From Acanthaster planci (lineage: Eukaryota > Echinodermata > Asteroidea > Valvatida > Acanthasteridae): a stretch of 64,000 nucleotides of DNA. The translations under genes were made by a program, and so were the position numbers. Below the pieces are notes generated by a model. It did no database searches. It was not told the origin of the DNA and saw nothing but the letters and a program-made list of their open reading frames with translations. The DNA is taken from NCBI RefSeq assembly GCF_001949145.1, contig NW_019091364.1, positions 2,811,739-2,875,738 on the forward strand. The letters run 5' to 3'. Shown here piece by piece: positions 23,401 through 31,800 of this stretch; position 1 is the stretch's first letter, and every line of letters starts with the position of its first letter.

Positions 23401-23606
23401 ATTCCGTCGTCCACATTATTCTCTCCGTCGATGGAAAGAGAGTCAAAGCCAGGAGGGTTGACGGTCACGCCACCCTCTCCTTGTTGGAGCTGCTCCGGCA
23501 GCTGGCAGCTGGACAACTCGGGACCGTTCTGTGTCCTGGCGGAGTCCAACCAGCTTCCGATGAGTAGCAGCAGGAACAAGCAGCGACACGACCACCACCT
23601 ATCCAT
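11028..23606 (-). CDS. Adhesion G protein-coupled receptor with Reeler-like, EGF, GAIN/GPS and 7TM domains (19 exons)
   Basis: This is a predicted cell-surface receptor that self-cleaves at the GPS. The join is complement of 11028-11448, 11725-11803, 12102-12364, 12745-12854, 13048-13194, 13474-13664, 14544-14904, 15170-15316, 15877-15977, 16159-16218, 16548-16664, 16992-17114, 17525-17653, 18328-18435, 18926-19006, 19310-19405, 20395-20453, 20618-20867, 23396-23606. All phases agree and give 1017 aa. Domains: signal peptide about 1-25, Reeler-like about 30-173, EGF-like repeats about 175-428, GAIN about 445-727 with cleavage between Leu721 and Thr722, and 7TM about 732-990. The GPS keeps C-x-FWD, W, C and CxC-x-HLTSFAIL, so it should be cleavage-competent. 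The short tail has no obvious PDZ ligand. I know of no standard adhesion GPCR subfamily with an N-terminal Reeler domain. The exon set is inference; the EGF, GPS and 7TM calls are strong. Confidence 0.85.
11725..11803 (-). CDS. aGPCR exon 18: TM4
   Basis: This 79-nt exon encodes residues 852-877, GVPMVVAAFTFLV (TM4) and the start of extracellular loop 2. It links the preceding TGG-G to the next exon's C-TGT with exact phases, between TTCCAAG| and GCATA|GTAAGT. Confidence 0.85.
12102..12364 (-). CDS. aGPCR exon 17: TM2 and TM3
   Basis: It encodes residues 764-851: LINLCVSLLALYVVFLAGI (TM2), then IQYFFLTSVCWASAEAMNL (TM3), both standard adhesion-GPCR sequences. It ends phase 1 at TGGG|GTAAGT. 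Confidence 0.95.
12745..12854 (-). CDS. aGPCR exon 16: TM1
   Basis: It encodes residues 728-763, with DYVLDVVSKVGCAISIVAL and LTILACLSY forming TM1. It enters phase 0 and ends phase 2 at TATCG|GTGAGC. Confidence 0.93.
13048..13194 (-). CDS. aGPCR exon 15: GPS motif
   Basis: It encodes residues 679-727: PVCVFWDVES, W697, C702, then CHCDHLTSFAIL. The catalytic His-Leu|Thr triad is intact, so the receptor should self-cleave and expose the tethered agonist TSFAIL. It is phase 0-0. Confidence 0.97.
13474..13664 (-). CDS. aGPCR exon 14: GAIN subdomain B
   Basis: It encodes residues 615-678, with VVFTVYLNSILF and LFVNSRVISAIVG, the beta strands that precede the GPS. It is phase 1-0, between TTTCAG| and CAAAC|GTGAGT. 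Confidence 0.88.
13915..14445. repeat. Degenerate tandem repeat in aGPCR intron 13
   Basis: About 15 loose copies of a roughly 30-bp unit with core AGTGTCAAAAATGCAACATC fill the intron between exons 13 and 14. Spacing and sequence are irregular, so it is an old minisatellite. It keeps two frames open by chance. Confidence 0.7.
14544..14904 (-). CDS. aGPCR exon 13: GAIN domain, A to B transition
   Basis: It encodes residues 495-614. The helix ENVIMMVDNLLNLPDE is followed by the beta-rich part with FEEQLTYVRGN and ITDPIV-like strands (here YTDPIVMPP), then VFSQVSRE. It enters phase 0 and ends phase 1 at CGAAG|GTACAC. Confidence 0.85.
15170..15316 (-). CDS. aGPCR exon 12: GAIN subdomain A
   Basis: It encodes residues 446-494, helical, with VNLELISTALANATSN and TTLENIVNV typical of GAIN-A helices. 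It is phase 0-0, between TCAACAG| and CGCCG|GTATGT. Confidence 0.85.
15651..15787. repeat. Hairpin MITE in aGPCR intron 11
   Basis: The left arm GAGGCTGCACATGGCAGCCA pairs with the right arm, whose complement has GAGGTTATGCATGGCAGCCA. Both continue into CCGGTAA, and pairing persists nearly to the centre. It is about 137 bp, a foldback-type element. Confidence 0.7.
15877..15977 (-). CDS. aGPCR exon 11: end of last EGF and lead into GAIN
   Basis: It encodes residues 412-445, APCKCFTDVNSGLRGC (C4-C6), then ISPTCDVTDILYHLSL, which looks like the first helix of GAIN subdomain A. It enters phase 1 and ends phase 0 at CACTG|GTATAC. Confidence 0.8.
16159..16218 (-). CDS. aGPCR exon 10: first half of the last EGF-like repeat
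   Basis: It encodes residues 392-411, ELCESNSCNNGGIC, carrying C1-C3. The repeat is completed by the next exon, so an intron splits this EGF domain. It is phase 1-1, 60 nt. Confidence 0.85.
16548..16664 (-). CDS. aGPCR exon 9: EGF-like repeat, calcium-binding type
   Basis: It encodes residues 353-391, starting DRDECASNPC and containing NQINGFMCFC. The D-x-D-E start and the Asn and Tyr positions resemble calcium-binding EGF. The acceptor is a tandem CCAGCAG, so exon starts 16664 and 16661 both keep frame and differ by one residue. Confidence 0.92.
16992..17114 (-). CDS. aGPCR exon 8: EGF-like repeat
   Basis: It encodes residues 312-352, ACSSQPCINGGTC then CACPTIYGGQNC, a canonical six-cysteine EGF module. 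It is phase 1-1, between CACAG| and CAAG|GTCAGT. Confidence 0.92.
17525..17653 (-). CDS. aGPCR exon 7: EGF-like repeat
   Basis: It encodes residues 269-311, DPCRYPQMCYNGGTC then CQCPSNYTGPNC, with six cysteines and one N-glycosylation sequon (NYT). It is phase 1-1. The acceptor CCCGAG| has a weak polypyrimidine tract. Confidence 0.85.
18328..18435 (-). CDS. aGPCR exon 6: EGF-like repeat
   Basis: It encodes residues 233-268, DPCQLSPCLYGGQC, then CLC and AMC, giving all six EGF cysteines. It is phase 1-1, between CACGTAG| and ATGG|GTGAGT. Confidence 0.9.
18926..19006 (-). CDS. aGPCR exon 5: partial EGF-like segment
   Basis: It encodes residues 206-232, ending ICECPVQGTAGLSCEK, the C4-C5-C6 half of an EGF domain without C1-C3. 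The frame is open upstream to about 19064, so the 5' border is uncertain. The acceptor after TTTGCAG is the one that keeps phase 1. Confidence 0.6.
19310..19405 (-). CDS. aGPCR exon 4: EGF-like repeat 1 (five cysteines)
   Basis: It encodes residues 174-205, HPCQNGGVC then CRCHVGYSGTRC. The usual first cysteine before HPC is missing, leaving five. It is phase 1 at both ends, as for most EGF exons. Confidence 0.85.
20395..20453 (-). CDS. aGPCR exon 3: last strand of the Reeler-like domain
   Basis: This 59-nt exon encodes residues 154-173 with EIIEFRTAIVR, close to the final Reeler strand VTFRATIVQ. It fits the required phases exactly (enters phase 2, leaves phase 1), with CTTAAG| and CAGAC|GTAAGC. 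The phase match and the motif together make it credible despite its size. Confidence 0.7.
20618..20867 (-). CDS. aGPCR exon 2: Reeler-like domain core
   Basis: It encodes residues 71-153. RGFSLQAWG resembles the Reeler signature GFLLQAR, and PVGPTGEW resembles its PVGTF turn. Two cysteines (SCQAEN and SPYCDF) are present, as in Reeler folds. It starts in phase 1 after CATTAG| and ends phase 2 at TTCCG|GTAAGG. Confidence 0.75.
21156..21338. repeat. MITE copy 1 carrying a CRE palindrome
   Basis: This copy is in the opposite orientation to, and diverged from, the element at 32397-32590. Shared blocks include GCAGACGCGCCACGATTT (inverted there), GTTAACTTC and the end CACTTACGAACCGGAT. It lies in aGPCR intron 1 and contains TGACGTCA at 21315-21322. 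Confidence 0.65.
22311..22364. repeat. Cluster of four ATCGAT sites
   Basis: ATCGAT occurs at 22314, 22330, 22339 and 22349, within a small duplication of TATCGATGTTATTATGC. It is either a short local duplication or a Cut/Onecut-type binding cluster in aGPCR intron 1. Confidence 0.5.
22735..23190. repeat. Degenerate tandem repeat in aGPCR intron 1
   Basis: Loose repeats of about 30-38 bp have recurring blocks GGGATG, ATGTCGACA, GAAAGGAGAATGT and ACATCCC. Unit boundaries are blurred. No coding potential is seen. Confidence 0.55.
23396..23606 (-). CDS. aGPCR exon 1: signal peptide and start of Reeler-like domain
   Basis: It begins MDRWWSCRC followed by the hydrophobic core LFLLLLIGSW, a clear signal peptide with likely cleavage near Ala-Arg-Thr-Gln. 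The mature part is Gln/Gly-rich (residues 26-70). It ends phase 1 at CCGAG|GTAAGG. The ATG is the first in frame. Confidence 0.8.
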
Positions 23607-25820
23607 CCTGGTGGCAGTACAGGACCCTGCAGCAAACCGCGGCAGACGTGAACACGCACGAGCCTACGCCAGCAGAGATGGTATAAAAAGGTCGCCGCGA
23701 ACGGGAGAGGCGGGATTAGAAAAATAAATTCCCATGCAGCGTATCATCTAAAAGAGGCAGCACTCGCCATTTTTTTTTGCCCAGCTTGTGGAAAAGTTCA
23801 TTTCACCTACGTCTCATTTTAAGCTGGCTTTTTGGTGGTAGTAATGCTATTCACTGACCTTTAGGTCAGGGCTATTCTGTGAGGTTTAGGAAAGTAGGGT
23901 TTTGCGTGCAAAGAACACAATCACCAACGTTTGAATAGTTGCCGATAGAACTGCATGTATTTTGAAGTACATTTGTTGAAGTAGGAGAATCTTTTGTTGA
24001 GTGCAAAAACCATGTTTCTCAATAAAACCGCTGGCCTTTTTTTCAGCTGCATCAAGAAGTAATCATCCCTAGACGTGCCAAGTAGTACATGTAGCCATTG
24101 CTTGGCATGCACAAGTGTTTGTCTACTTCGAACACAGGGCAAGGGTTACCCTGGTTTTCTCTGTTTTCTCCGAAGTGCACAGTCTACATTCAGAATTCGC
24201 ATCTTGGCATGAACAGAAAAAAAACCAACCTTTTTAGGTCGTTATGGTTGAGCTCTGAAGACAAATGACACTGCGTTCGATTTGGATGTTCCATATTTAT
24301 TTGAACAGATGAAATCAGAGAAAACATGTTTTCCTTAGAGGTGCTCTTTAATGGTAAGTGGAAACAATTACAATTGGAGTGGGTGGGTGGCAGGGCCGTT
24401 TTCGATTTACGTGGCTGTTTACTGAAATTGTACCTCGGACTCGTGCGTAATTTCAAGCAACAAGAGCAGAGATTGGTTCGAAGTTGGAGAGTATTCTGGT
24501 TTATAGTGAAAACATCTTGTATAGCCACACAGTGTGGCTACCCTGAAACAACTGTGTGTCTTCCACGCTCATTTACTCTTTGACACTGTGTAAACTGAGG
24601 GGTAGAATTGAGAGAAAGTAGTACGAGAAACAGTTTGCAGAATCACTTGGCCAAAGTTACAAACCGAACAACAGACAAACAAACACAAAGGAAGGAATCG
24701 ACGGTTAAAATTCGGGAAATCCCAGGTAACGACGCCGCGTCAACAATTGCCACCTGTGTGCTTTCGGGAATGGGACATGGCTCATTTAGCAAGCGTTAAA
24801 AACCACACATCAAACTTGACAATTTACATGTATGGAAAAATTCAAAGCAACTTCGGTAGCCAGAGAAAGTTTGGTTGCCCTTTGCTCGCTCCACGTACGC
24901 ACACACACAAGAAAATTGAAGGCTGGAACCGATACAGCGTAAAGTGTGGCCCTCAAGTTCCTTTTTCTCTTCTAGGAATAAAATATTCTGCTTTGTTCCT
25001 TAGATTGCGAAACAACACAATATAATAATGGCTGTAGTGGTGTCTGAGTCCTGTTGGCGTTCGATCATACTCTTCTTCATTGACTTTCTTTCGACTTGGA
25101 CTTGAAAACGAAAATGTAAATACTTCCCTGGACAATAATTTTGGGTAAAAGGCACAGAGCAAAGCTGTATGATTGTTTGACAATGAAAAATCTGAGCACA
25201 AAGGCAGTGCAAACTCACAGACCAAGAAACCCCAGTATCGGCAGAAAATGCCCTCGCAAGTTGGGACAGCTTTCACGATTCTACACACATTGATCATTTC
25301 GCACTGGAAAACCTCTAATCCAGAGTAAAAAAATACCCATCAGACAGTTAGATGGTGAACCTCAGAGGCTTTGGGGCGATAGAGTGTAAACAGTCCGTGC
25401 GTTTACACGTCATTCGAACAAAAAGTACCGTACCAATAGACGAAAACACCACTGTGTGATCACAGCTGATTGTACTTAATGTGTCAATCGTTTTAAGGTA
25501 TTACTATTCTACTAAAGTCGTATCACCACACTGGAGCAAATGCAAACTGAGGCTGCACTTGCAAATTTCTTTGGTTTCAGTGGCATACTCCGCTTGTTGC
25601 CATTCTCACCTTTATAAAGAACACATTCAAAGGATCGAAACTTGGGGATTTGGTGATGCTCACACGTAATGGTTCAGTAAACAACGACCTCCAAACCGCA
25701 GTCGCAAAAGTCTGCATTACTCTAGGCTGTCGTGTGTGGTGACACGGAAGTTTTGGAATTTGTTAACACTGGAGCTTGAGTCGAGAGGCTGATGATAAGA
25801 ATTTCCAGTCTTAAGTCGCA
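23607..25820. other. Intergenic region between two divergent genes
   Basis: About 2.2 kb separate the aGPCR start (- strand) from the proposed VWA-gene start (+ strand). It should hold both promoters. Visible items are a TATAAA at 25613, a TGTGATCACA palindrome near 25453 and a hairpin TAGCCACA-CAG-TGTGGCTA near 24522. No gene is seen. Confidence 0.5.
25613..25618 (+). promoter_or_regulatory. Candidate TATA box for the VWA gene
   Basis: TATAAA in CCTTTATAAAGAAC lies about 205 bp upstream of the proposed start codon at 25821. Its position fits a short 5' UTR, but no initiator or transcript evidence is available. Confidence 0.3.
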
Positions 25821-25839
25821 ATGGACATGACAGTTCGAG
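25821..25839 (+). CDS. VWA-protein exon 1 (19 nt of coding sequence)
   Basis: ATG GAC ATG ACA GTT CGA G then GTATGT. It encodes MDMTVR plus one base, joining in phase 1 to GFLFIFCFLPASF to make a complete signal peptide. The fit of start, donor and phase is good, but the exon is tiny and another start exon is possible. Confidence 0.5.
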
Positions 25840-28800
25840 GTATGTATTATTTTGCATGGAATATACCTGAATCATTTACGTGCGTCTGAAACTGTGTATG
25901 CTTGACAAAGATCGCTAACAAAACTGCAGTTTTCTGGAACAAGACTGAGATTTTGTTGTGTTGCATTAACGATAGTAACTGGAAGTGATCGGTGGCGGTT
26001 TTGCATAGGCCTACATGGCGTAGCCAACATGAGTGTGAGGCATTGTACCGGTACACTATGTTTCCAGTTTGAAAGGAATTATTGCAAATATTTTGTTCTT
26101 AAGCTCATGCCATTTCACACAAGGTGGTCTGTAATGCAGGCGTGAGTAGATGGACAATTTGGATTTGAAGTGCGTTCTAAACAAGAACAATGATTGAAAA
26201 TTAGTGATTACTCACGTTATGATTGAATAGTTAACCAGAGGTTATTTGTTCATGAAGTGTTTGATAAAACAGCAACTGGTGAAGTGTGGAATAACATTGT
26301 GAAGGTTTTGTCAGTTCATTTTACGATAAATATGCGAATCTTCCGTTGGAATGGAGAGCGTATAGGTTTCTCATTTTTGGCTTTTGTCTGTGTTACGTTC
26401 AAGTCATTTTTCCTAGCCCCCACACTGCTAACATTAATTTTGCCTTCTAGTTTAAAACCGGTACAGTAATTCGTTTCCTAAACTGGAATAACGACTCATC
26501 TAGCCGTGACAACTAATCACCAGGCAGTCAATTACAAATTAATCAGAAATCAGTCTTTAGTCAAGTCCCCATCCCAGGTTCGACGGTCTTTGTAAGTCTC
26601 TATAAACGGATAAGTCTTTGTAGGCCCTAATAGCGTTAAAGTAACTTAAGGTCTGTCAATTCCTTGTCGTTTTGTTCACTGCCTTAGGCCCATTATTTAT
26701 AAAAATAAAACTTGTATTTTGCCTTGCGATTTGAAATGTGACTGAAGTGAAACTCCTTGATCTGTACTTTTGCAGGTTTTCTCTTCATCTTCTGCTTTCT
26801 ACCCGCCAGCTTCGAGCTGGCCCGGTCCCAGTCCACGGACGACACCATGCAGCCGGGGGCCGAGGGCACCTACGTGGTAATTTCAACGCTGCGGAGGCTG
26901 AGCCAGCTGACCGAGGACTCCAGTGGAGACCTCCAACCGGACCACGGCTTCCTGCGGCGCGTTGCCTGGGTGGACACCCGGGACGGCACGGCGGCCGGCG
27001 CCTACGACCCCAACTACCACGGCGGGATCTGGCGTGTGGACCGCTCCGTCTACGACGCCACGCAGGCCATGCTCGAAGATTCCCGGTACAGCTCCATCTT
27101 TGGTCGCATCCGGCAGCTCTTCGACATCAACTGGGACCAGACAACCTGGCAGGATTGCCGTAAGCCGATATACTCGGCCCTCGCTGCTCGCCTGTATTTC
27201 CACCGTCTACAATCCACCATTCCTAAGGTAACCCGGTTCACTTTGAAATTGCACTGACGGCAACATCACCCTAAATCAGACGGTCAAATTTGAATGACTC
27301 CTGGCTTGTAAAATTGTCATTATTTATCCCAGCTCGCAAATTTAGAGTAAGGCCTGACAGGCTTGAATAACCAACACCAAAATTCATTTGCAAGTATCGC
27401 CCGGCTCTTCCATCCACCGCGTATTATCTTTGCTATCAGATCGTGTCTTAATTTGCAGTTCAGTTCTTCTGGGCTCTGTCCATACACTACGGTAGTTCAA
27501 CGAAAAACAACAACAACAGCAGCAGCAACCCGCAAAAAAATAAATAAAAAAACGAAGCGACAGTCTCAAAATTTGTTTATGCTGCCAAACGCTTGTGTCG
27601 AGAACGACGAAGATCTGACGCTAACTGCAAAGGATTAAGCTATTTTGTAGCATTTAGCAGTATACTTTTACCAGCATTGAACAATAATATTCCTACGCAG
27701 AGACTGTCAGACCAAGCCACGCTTTGGTGGAACGAATACCACACTCGGCCAACTGACACGGTGGAGAACTTCATCCGCAAAGTCTCAGCGCTGGAAGGTA
27801 ATAGAAACATTCTCTGTCCTTGAAAGACAGCCCCGTCAATTGTCTTTAACGACAACACCGTGAATTGCAGTAAGCTGAAAAGGAGCTAAACATGCCAACA
27901 ACACTCTTCGTTAACATGTTAAATATGGAAACGCATGTAGATAAACAGAAAAGTGAAATAAAACTAAAATACAGGTAATAACATCCATTAAAATGCGTTA
28001 TTTTTGGCAATAAGAAGAGTTTGTCACTTGAGTCCTTTTCCAGTTATGCTTAATGATGTTCAGGATGCTCATATATTCTTTTTTTCCTTTTTGGGGAGGG
28101 GGTGCAGGGGATAATTGAAAGGTTAATATGGTTAGAGCCAACCGCCCAGATAAAGCCGTAAAGCTAATCCGAAAGAACTCATTTCAGCTCGTTTTGGGGA
28201 CAGTAAGCCACAGTTTTGAGTACAGGTGCCAGGGCTGTGACAAAAATTCCATTGCACTTTTTTGAGTGTTGTCTCAAAGCTTGATATCTGTGCACGGATA
28301 CCGTTGTCGGTATCTAGACTAAGATCGGTTTTAATCTGTTCACTTGGCAAGGTACTTATGCCACGGTCTGTGCTCTGAACATGGCCAAGACGCGAGACCG
28401 CGGCACAGACTTAACAGTGGTGGCAGAGGCCTCAGGGACGGCCGTGGTGGAGGCTACATTGCAGAAAATCAACCGACTGATGACCGAGCAGGACGGCAGC
28501 GGTAGCCAGCCTGGGCAGACCGGCCTGCAGGCGGACTTCAACTTCATGCGGCGCCTGGCCTGGGTGGAAACGTTGGACGGCACTGCAGAGTTCACCTACT
28601 CCGACCCGGCCTACCACGGGGGAATCTGGCGGGTGGACCGGGGCCCCTTGCAGGCCACCCTGGAGATGACCAACGTGCCTGAATACCGGGCCATCTTCCG
28701 CACTATCGAGCAGATCTTCTGCATCGACTGGAAGGAGACCTCTTGGGAAGACTGCCGCAAGCCTCTATACTCGGCACTGGCGGCCCGGTTGTATTTCCAC

Positions 28801-31800
28801 AATCAGAAGCCTGCCATCCCACAGGCAAGTCCACAAAAATGTCTGCTTAAAAATAACTGAAAAACATCAAATCGGCGTCTAAATTTTCTGATAATGTGCT
28901 AAGCAAGTATACAACTCCATTACTATTAACTGCGTCTAAACTTTTTCCAAATGAAGCCAGAAATATGGAAGTGAGGCAAGCTCTATTCATTTCCCTATTG
29001 CAGGGAGTCAGTGATCAAGCTGAGTATTTGGGAATGCAGGACCAGAGTCGTCCAAATAAGACAGTGACCAACTTCGTCATGAACGTCACCAATCTCGACA
29101 GCGAAAGTGGTAAGAGGGTATATCTAATTCAATTATGCTGTGTACTAACCAAAGCAGACGCTATCACCTTCATTGGCAGCACACACCCTTTTTAACTTGA
29201 GGTGCGTGCACAAGGTACATGTATTTGACAAAACAAACATTATGGTCAAGTTCAGGCGGCCTATCCTTTGCATGGGTTTCTTGTTCTAGCGCTAGAACGG
29301 CTGGAAGATGACCTAAAAACTGTTCTCGACCAAGGTTGCTGCGCTTGCCAGTTCAGACTTGATACTAAGGCTATGTCCAAAACAGGCTTGTAGAGCTAGG
29401 GTTGCATCCGAATCTGTTGCCTAGAGCTAGGTCTAGGTCTCCCCTCCATTGGAAAAGTGCGGAGATGCGTAGACAATAGACCCAGCCGTAGCTCTGGAAG
29501 CCCGTTTCGGACACGGCCTAAGGCTACGTCAATAGACCTACAACATAATGACGTAATGCAGTGTTTACCGCGGTGCATTGTGGGTGAAAGCAGCTCTGGT
29601 GTTCGTTGAGAACTTGATAAACAAAATGGAACACAGCAGCTCAGATGGACCATTTCGTACGATAATCGGTAGTATACGTTACACATAACGTGTCACGTCG
29701 ATGCGTTCCTGCAACATCCCCACCTTTCACCCACAATGCACCGCTGTAAACACTGCATTACGTCATTATATTGTAGGTCTATTATCAGAATGTGTTCACG
29801 CATTTTCAACGGAGGGAAGACCTAGCTGTAGACAGTAGATTCGGATGCAGTCTATGATCTATAATTGAAACAGGTTTGGCTGGTTTCTCGTCAAGGGGTA
29901 AGACACCCGTATCTTGACATTTCCTGAGTGGGTAGCATCTAATCCTTATTAAAAACTGTTTGTCTCTTCAGAATGTCTGGTGCGAGGCATAGACCTCGTC
30001 TTTGTGATGGACAGTTCGGGAAGTGTTACCTCTAGCAACTTTGAACTGATGAAGAATTTTGTCCTGGAAGTTGTCGACTTCTTTGACATCGGTCCCGACC
30101 GAACTCGCGTCAGCGTCATAAGATACGCCAGTGACGCAAGTATACAATTCAGTCTGAACAAATACACCGACAAGACACTGCTGAAGCAGGCCATCCAACG
30201 TATTGAATACAGTGGAGGCGGTACGCAGACCGTAACAGCGCTGAACCTCATGGAGAGCCAGAGCTTCCTGGAGGGGAACGGAGCCCGGCCCGCCAACCAG
30301 GGGCTTCCCCGCGTGGCGGTGGTCATCACGGACGGACAGTCACAGGGGCCCCAGGCCGTTGCTATCCCAGCAGACCGGGCTCGAGAGAAGGGCATCACTC
30401 TGTTCGCCATCGGGGTGACATCCAGTGTGAACGACGACGAGCTGAACGCCATAGCTAACAAACCCAGCGAAACCTACGTGTTCCACGTGGACAACTTCCA
30501 GGCAATCGCCAACATCGGCGTCACTCTACAGGGTACTACATGCAACCGTAAGTGAAGACGTCACTTCATTCCACCCGTATCAGTTCACTTCCAAAGGTCG
30601 TCAAAGTTATTTCACGATCCTTACAATATTCACCAAAATCATCAGAATCAGGCCGATCAGCTTGTATCATCATAATCACCACGATGCCATCACAACAGTG
30701 ATGATAATGACAGCAATTAAGATATCATTCTGTCACAGCTATCGTCACCATCATTCTCTTGTCTATAGTTCCCTTCTTGTTTGCTTCTGACGAAACAAAG
30801 TTCAGTAGAGCAGACCCTATCACACGATAAAAACAGTATCGACCCCTCTACATTCGCAAAATATTTGACATTTGTCAAATGTATTGTCGAAAGCAGATAC
30901 CCTTCGTGCTTGGGTTGTACCCCAGCGGACTTTCTTTTTTTACAAAGAATACTTCATAGGCAAGAAATTAATCGGTATATTTATCAAATATTAGCACCAA
31001 AACCTTAAGAAAACAACACCATGAAATAAAAGCAAGGATATTGGGACTGCGAGTAAGGCTTTTGGTATTTTTTTCTCCCACAACATCATGTTGAATGAGC
31101 CTGAAGCAGCATTCACTTGTAAATTTGCTGGATGCGGCGCTGATTTTAAGAGACATCAGGGGAACGTATTGTGTCTGGAAACAGGCTATATATAATGATC
31201 AGAAAATGATCATATCAATATTACAGTCCCAACTACACTTGCTGTATTGTTGAACAAATATCTAGTCCCCTCACGTGCATAAATCGACCCAACGTTTACA
31301 GAAGCCACGCCTATCACCGAGCCGATCATCAACGGTACGCTTGACGGCGAGGCGACGCAGTACCTGCAGCAAGCGGTCCCCGCCGAGGGCGTCACTCTGG
31401 CAATCGAGGCGTCCAACGGCAGCGTGGCCATGTACGTCTCCATCACCACGCCCAACCCCAACGAGGCGCTGCACGACTTCCTACTCGTGGCCGTGGCTGG
31501 GGCAGGGTCGGTCGAGGTCTTCCTAGGACCTGAGAACTTCGACGGCCCGGTGACGGTCGCGGCGGGAGGAGGGAGTGCCGGCGGTACCTCACGGAAGAGA
31601 CGGGTGAGCATGTAACGAAGTAATCATGACTTCAAATCAAGTCTTAAATCTGTCTTAAACTGTAACCAGAAAAGGCCAAAAAACGTAATCTGAACGTAGC
31701 CCGAACCACGGCTTCAATTGTAGCTTCGCCGTTTCCCGTCGTACTCGGTCTTAAGTTTGCCATAAACGTAGCCAAAGCATTGCCTCGAACTTATTTTTAA

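Noticed and set aside
23680-23692. TATAAAAAGG near the aGPCR start
   Set aside because: It reads as a TATA box only on the + strand, opposite to the aGPCR; on the - strand the sequence is TTTTTATACC.
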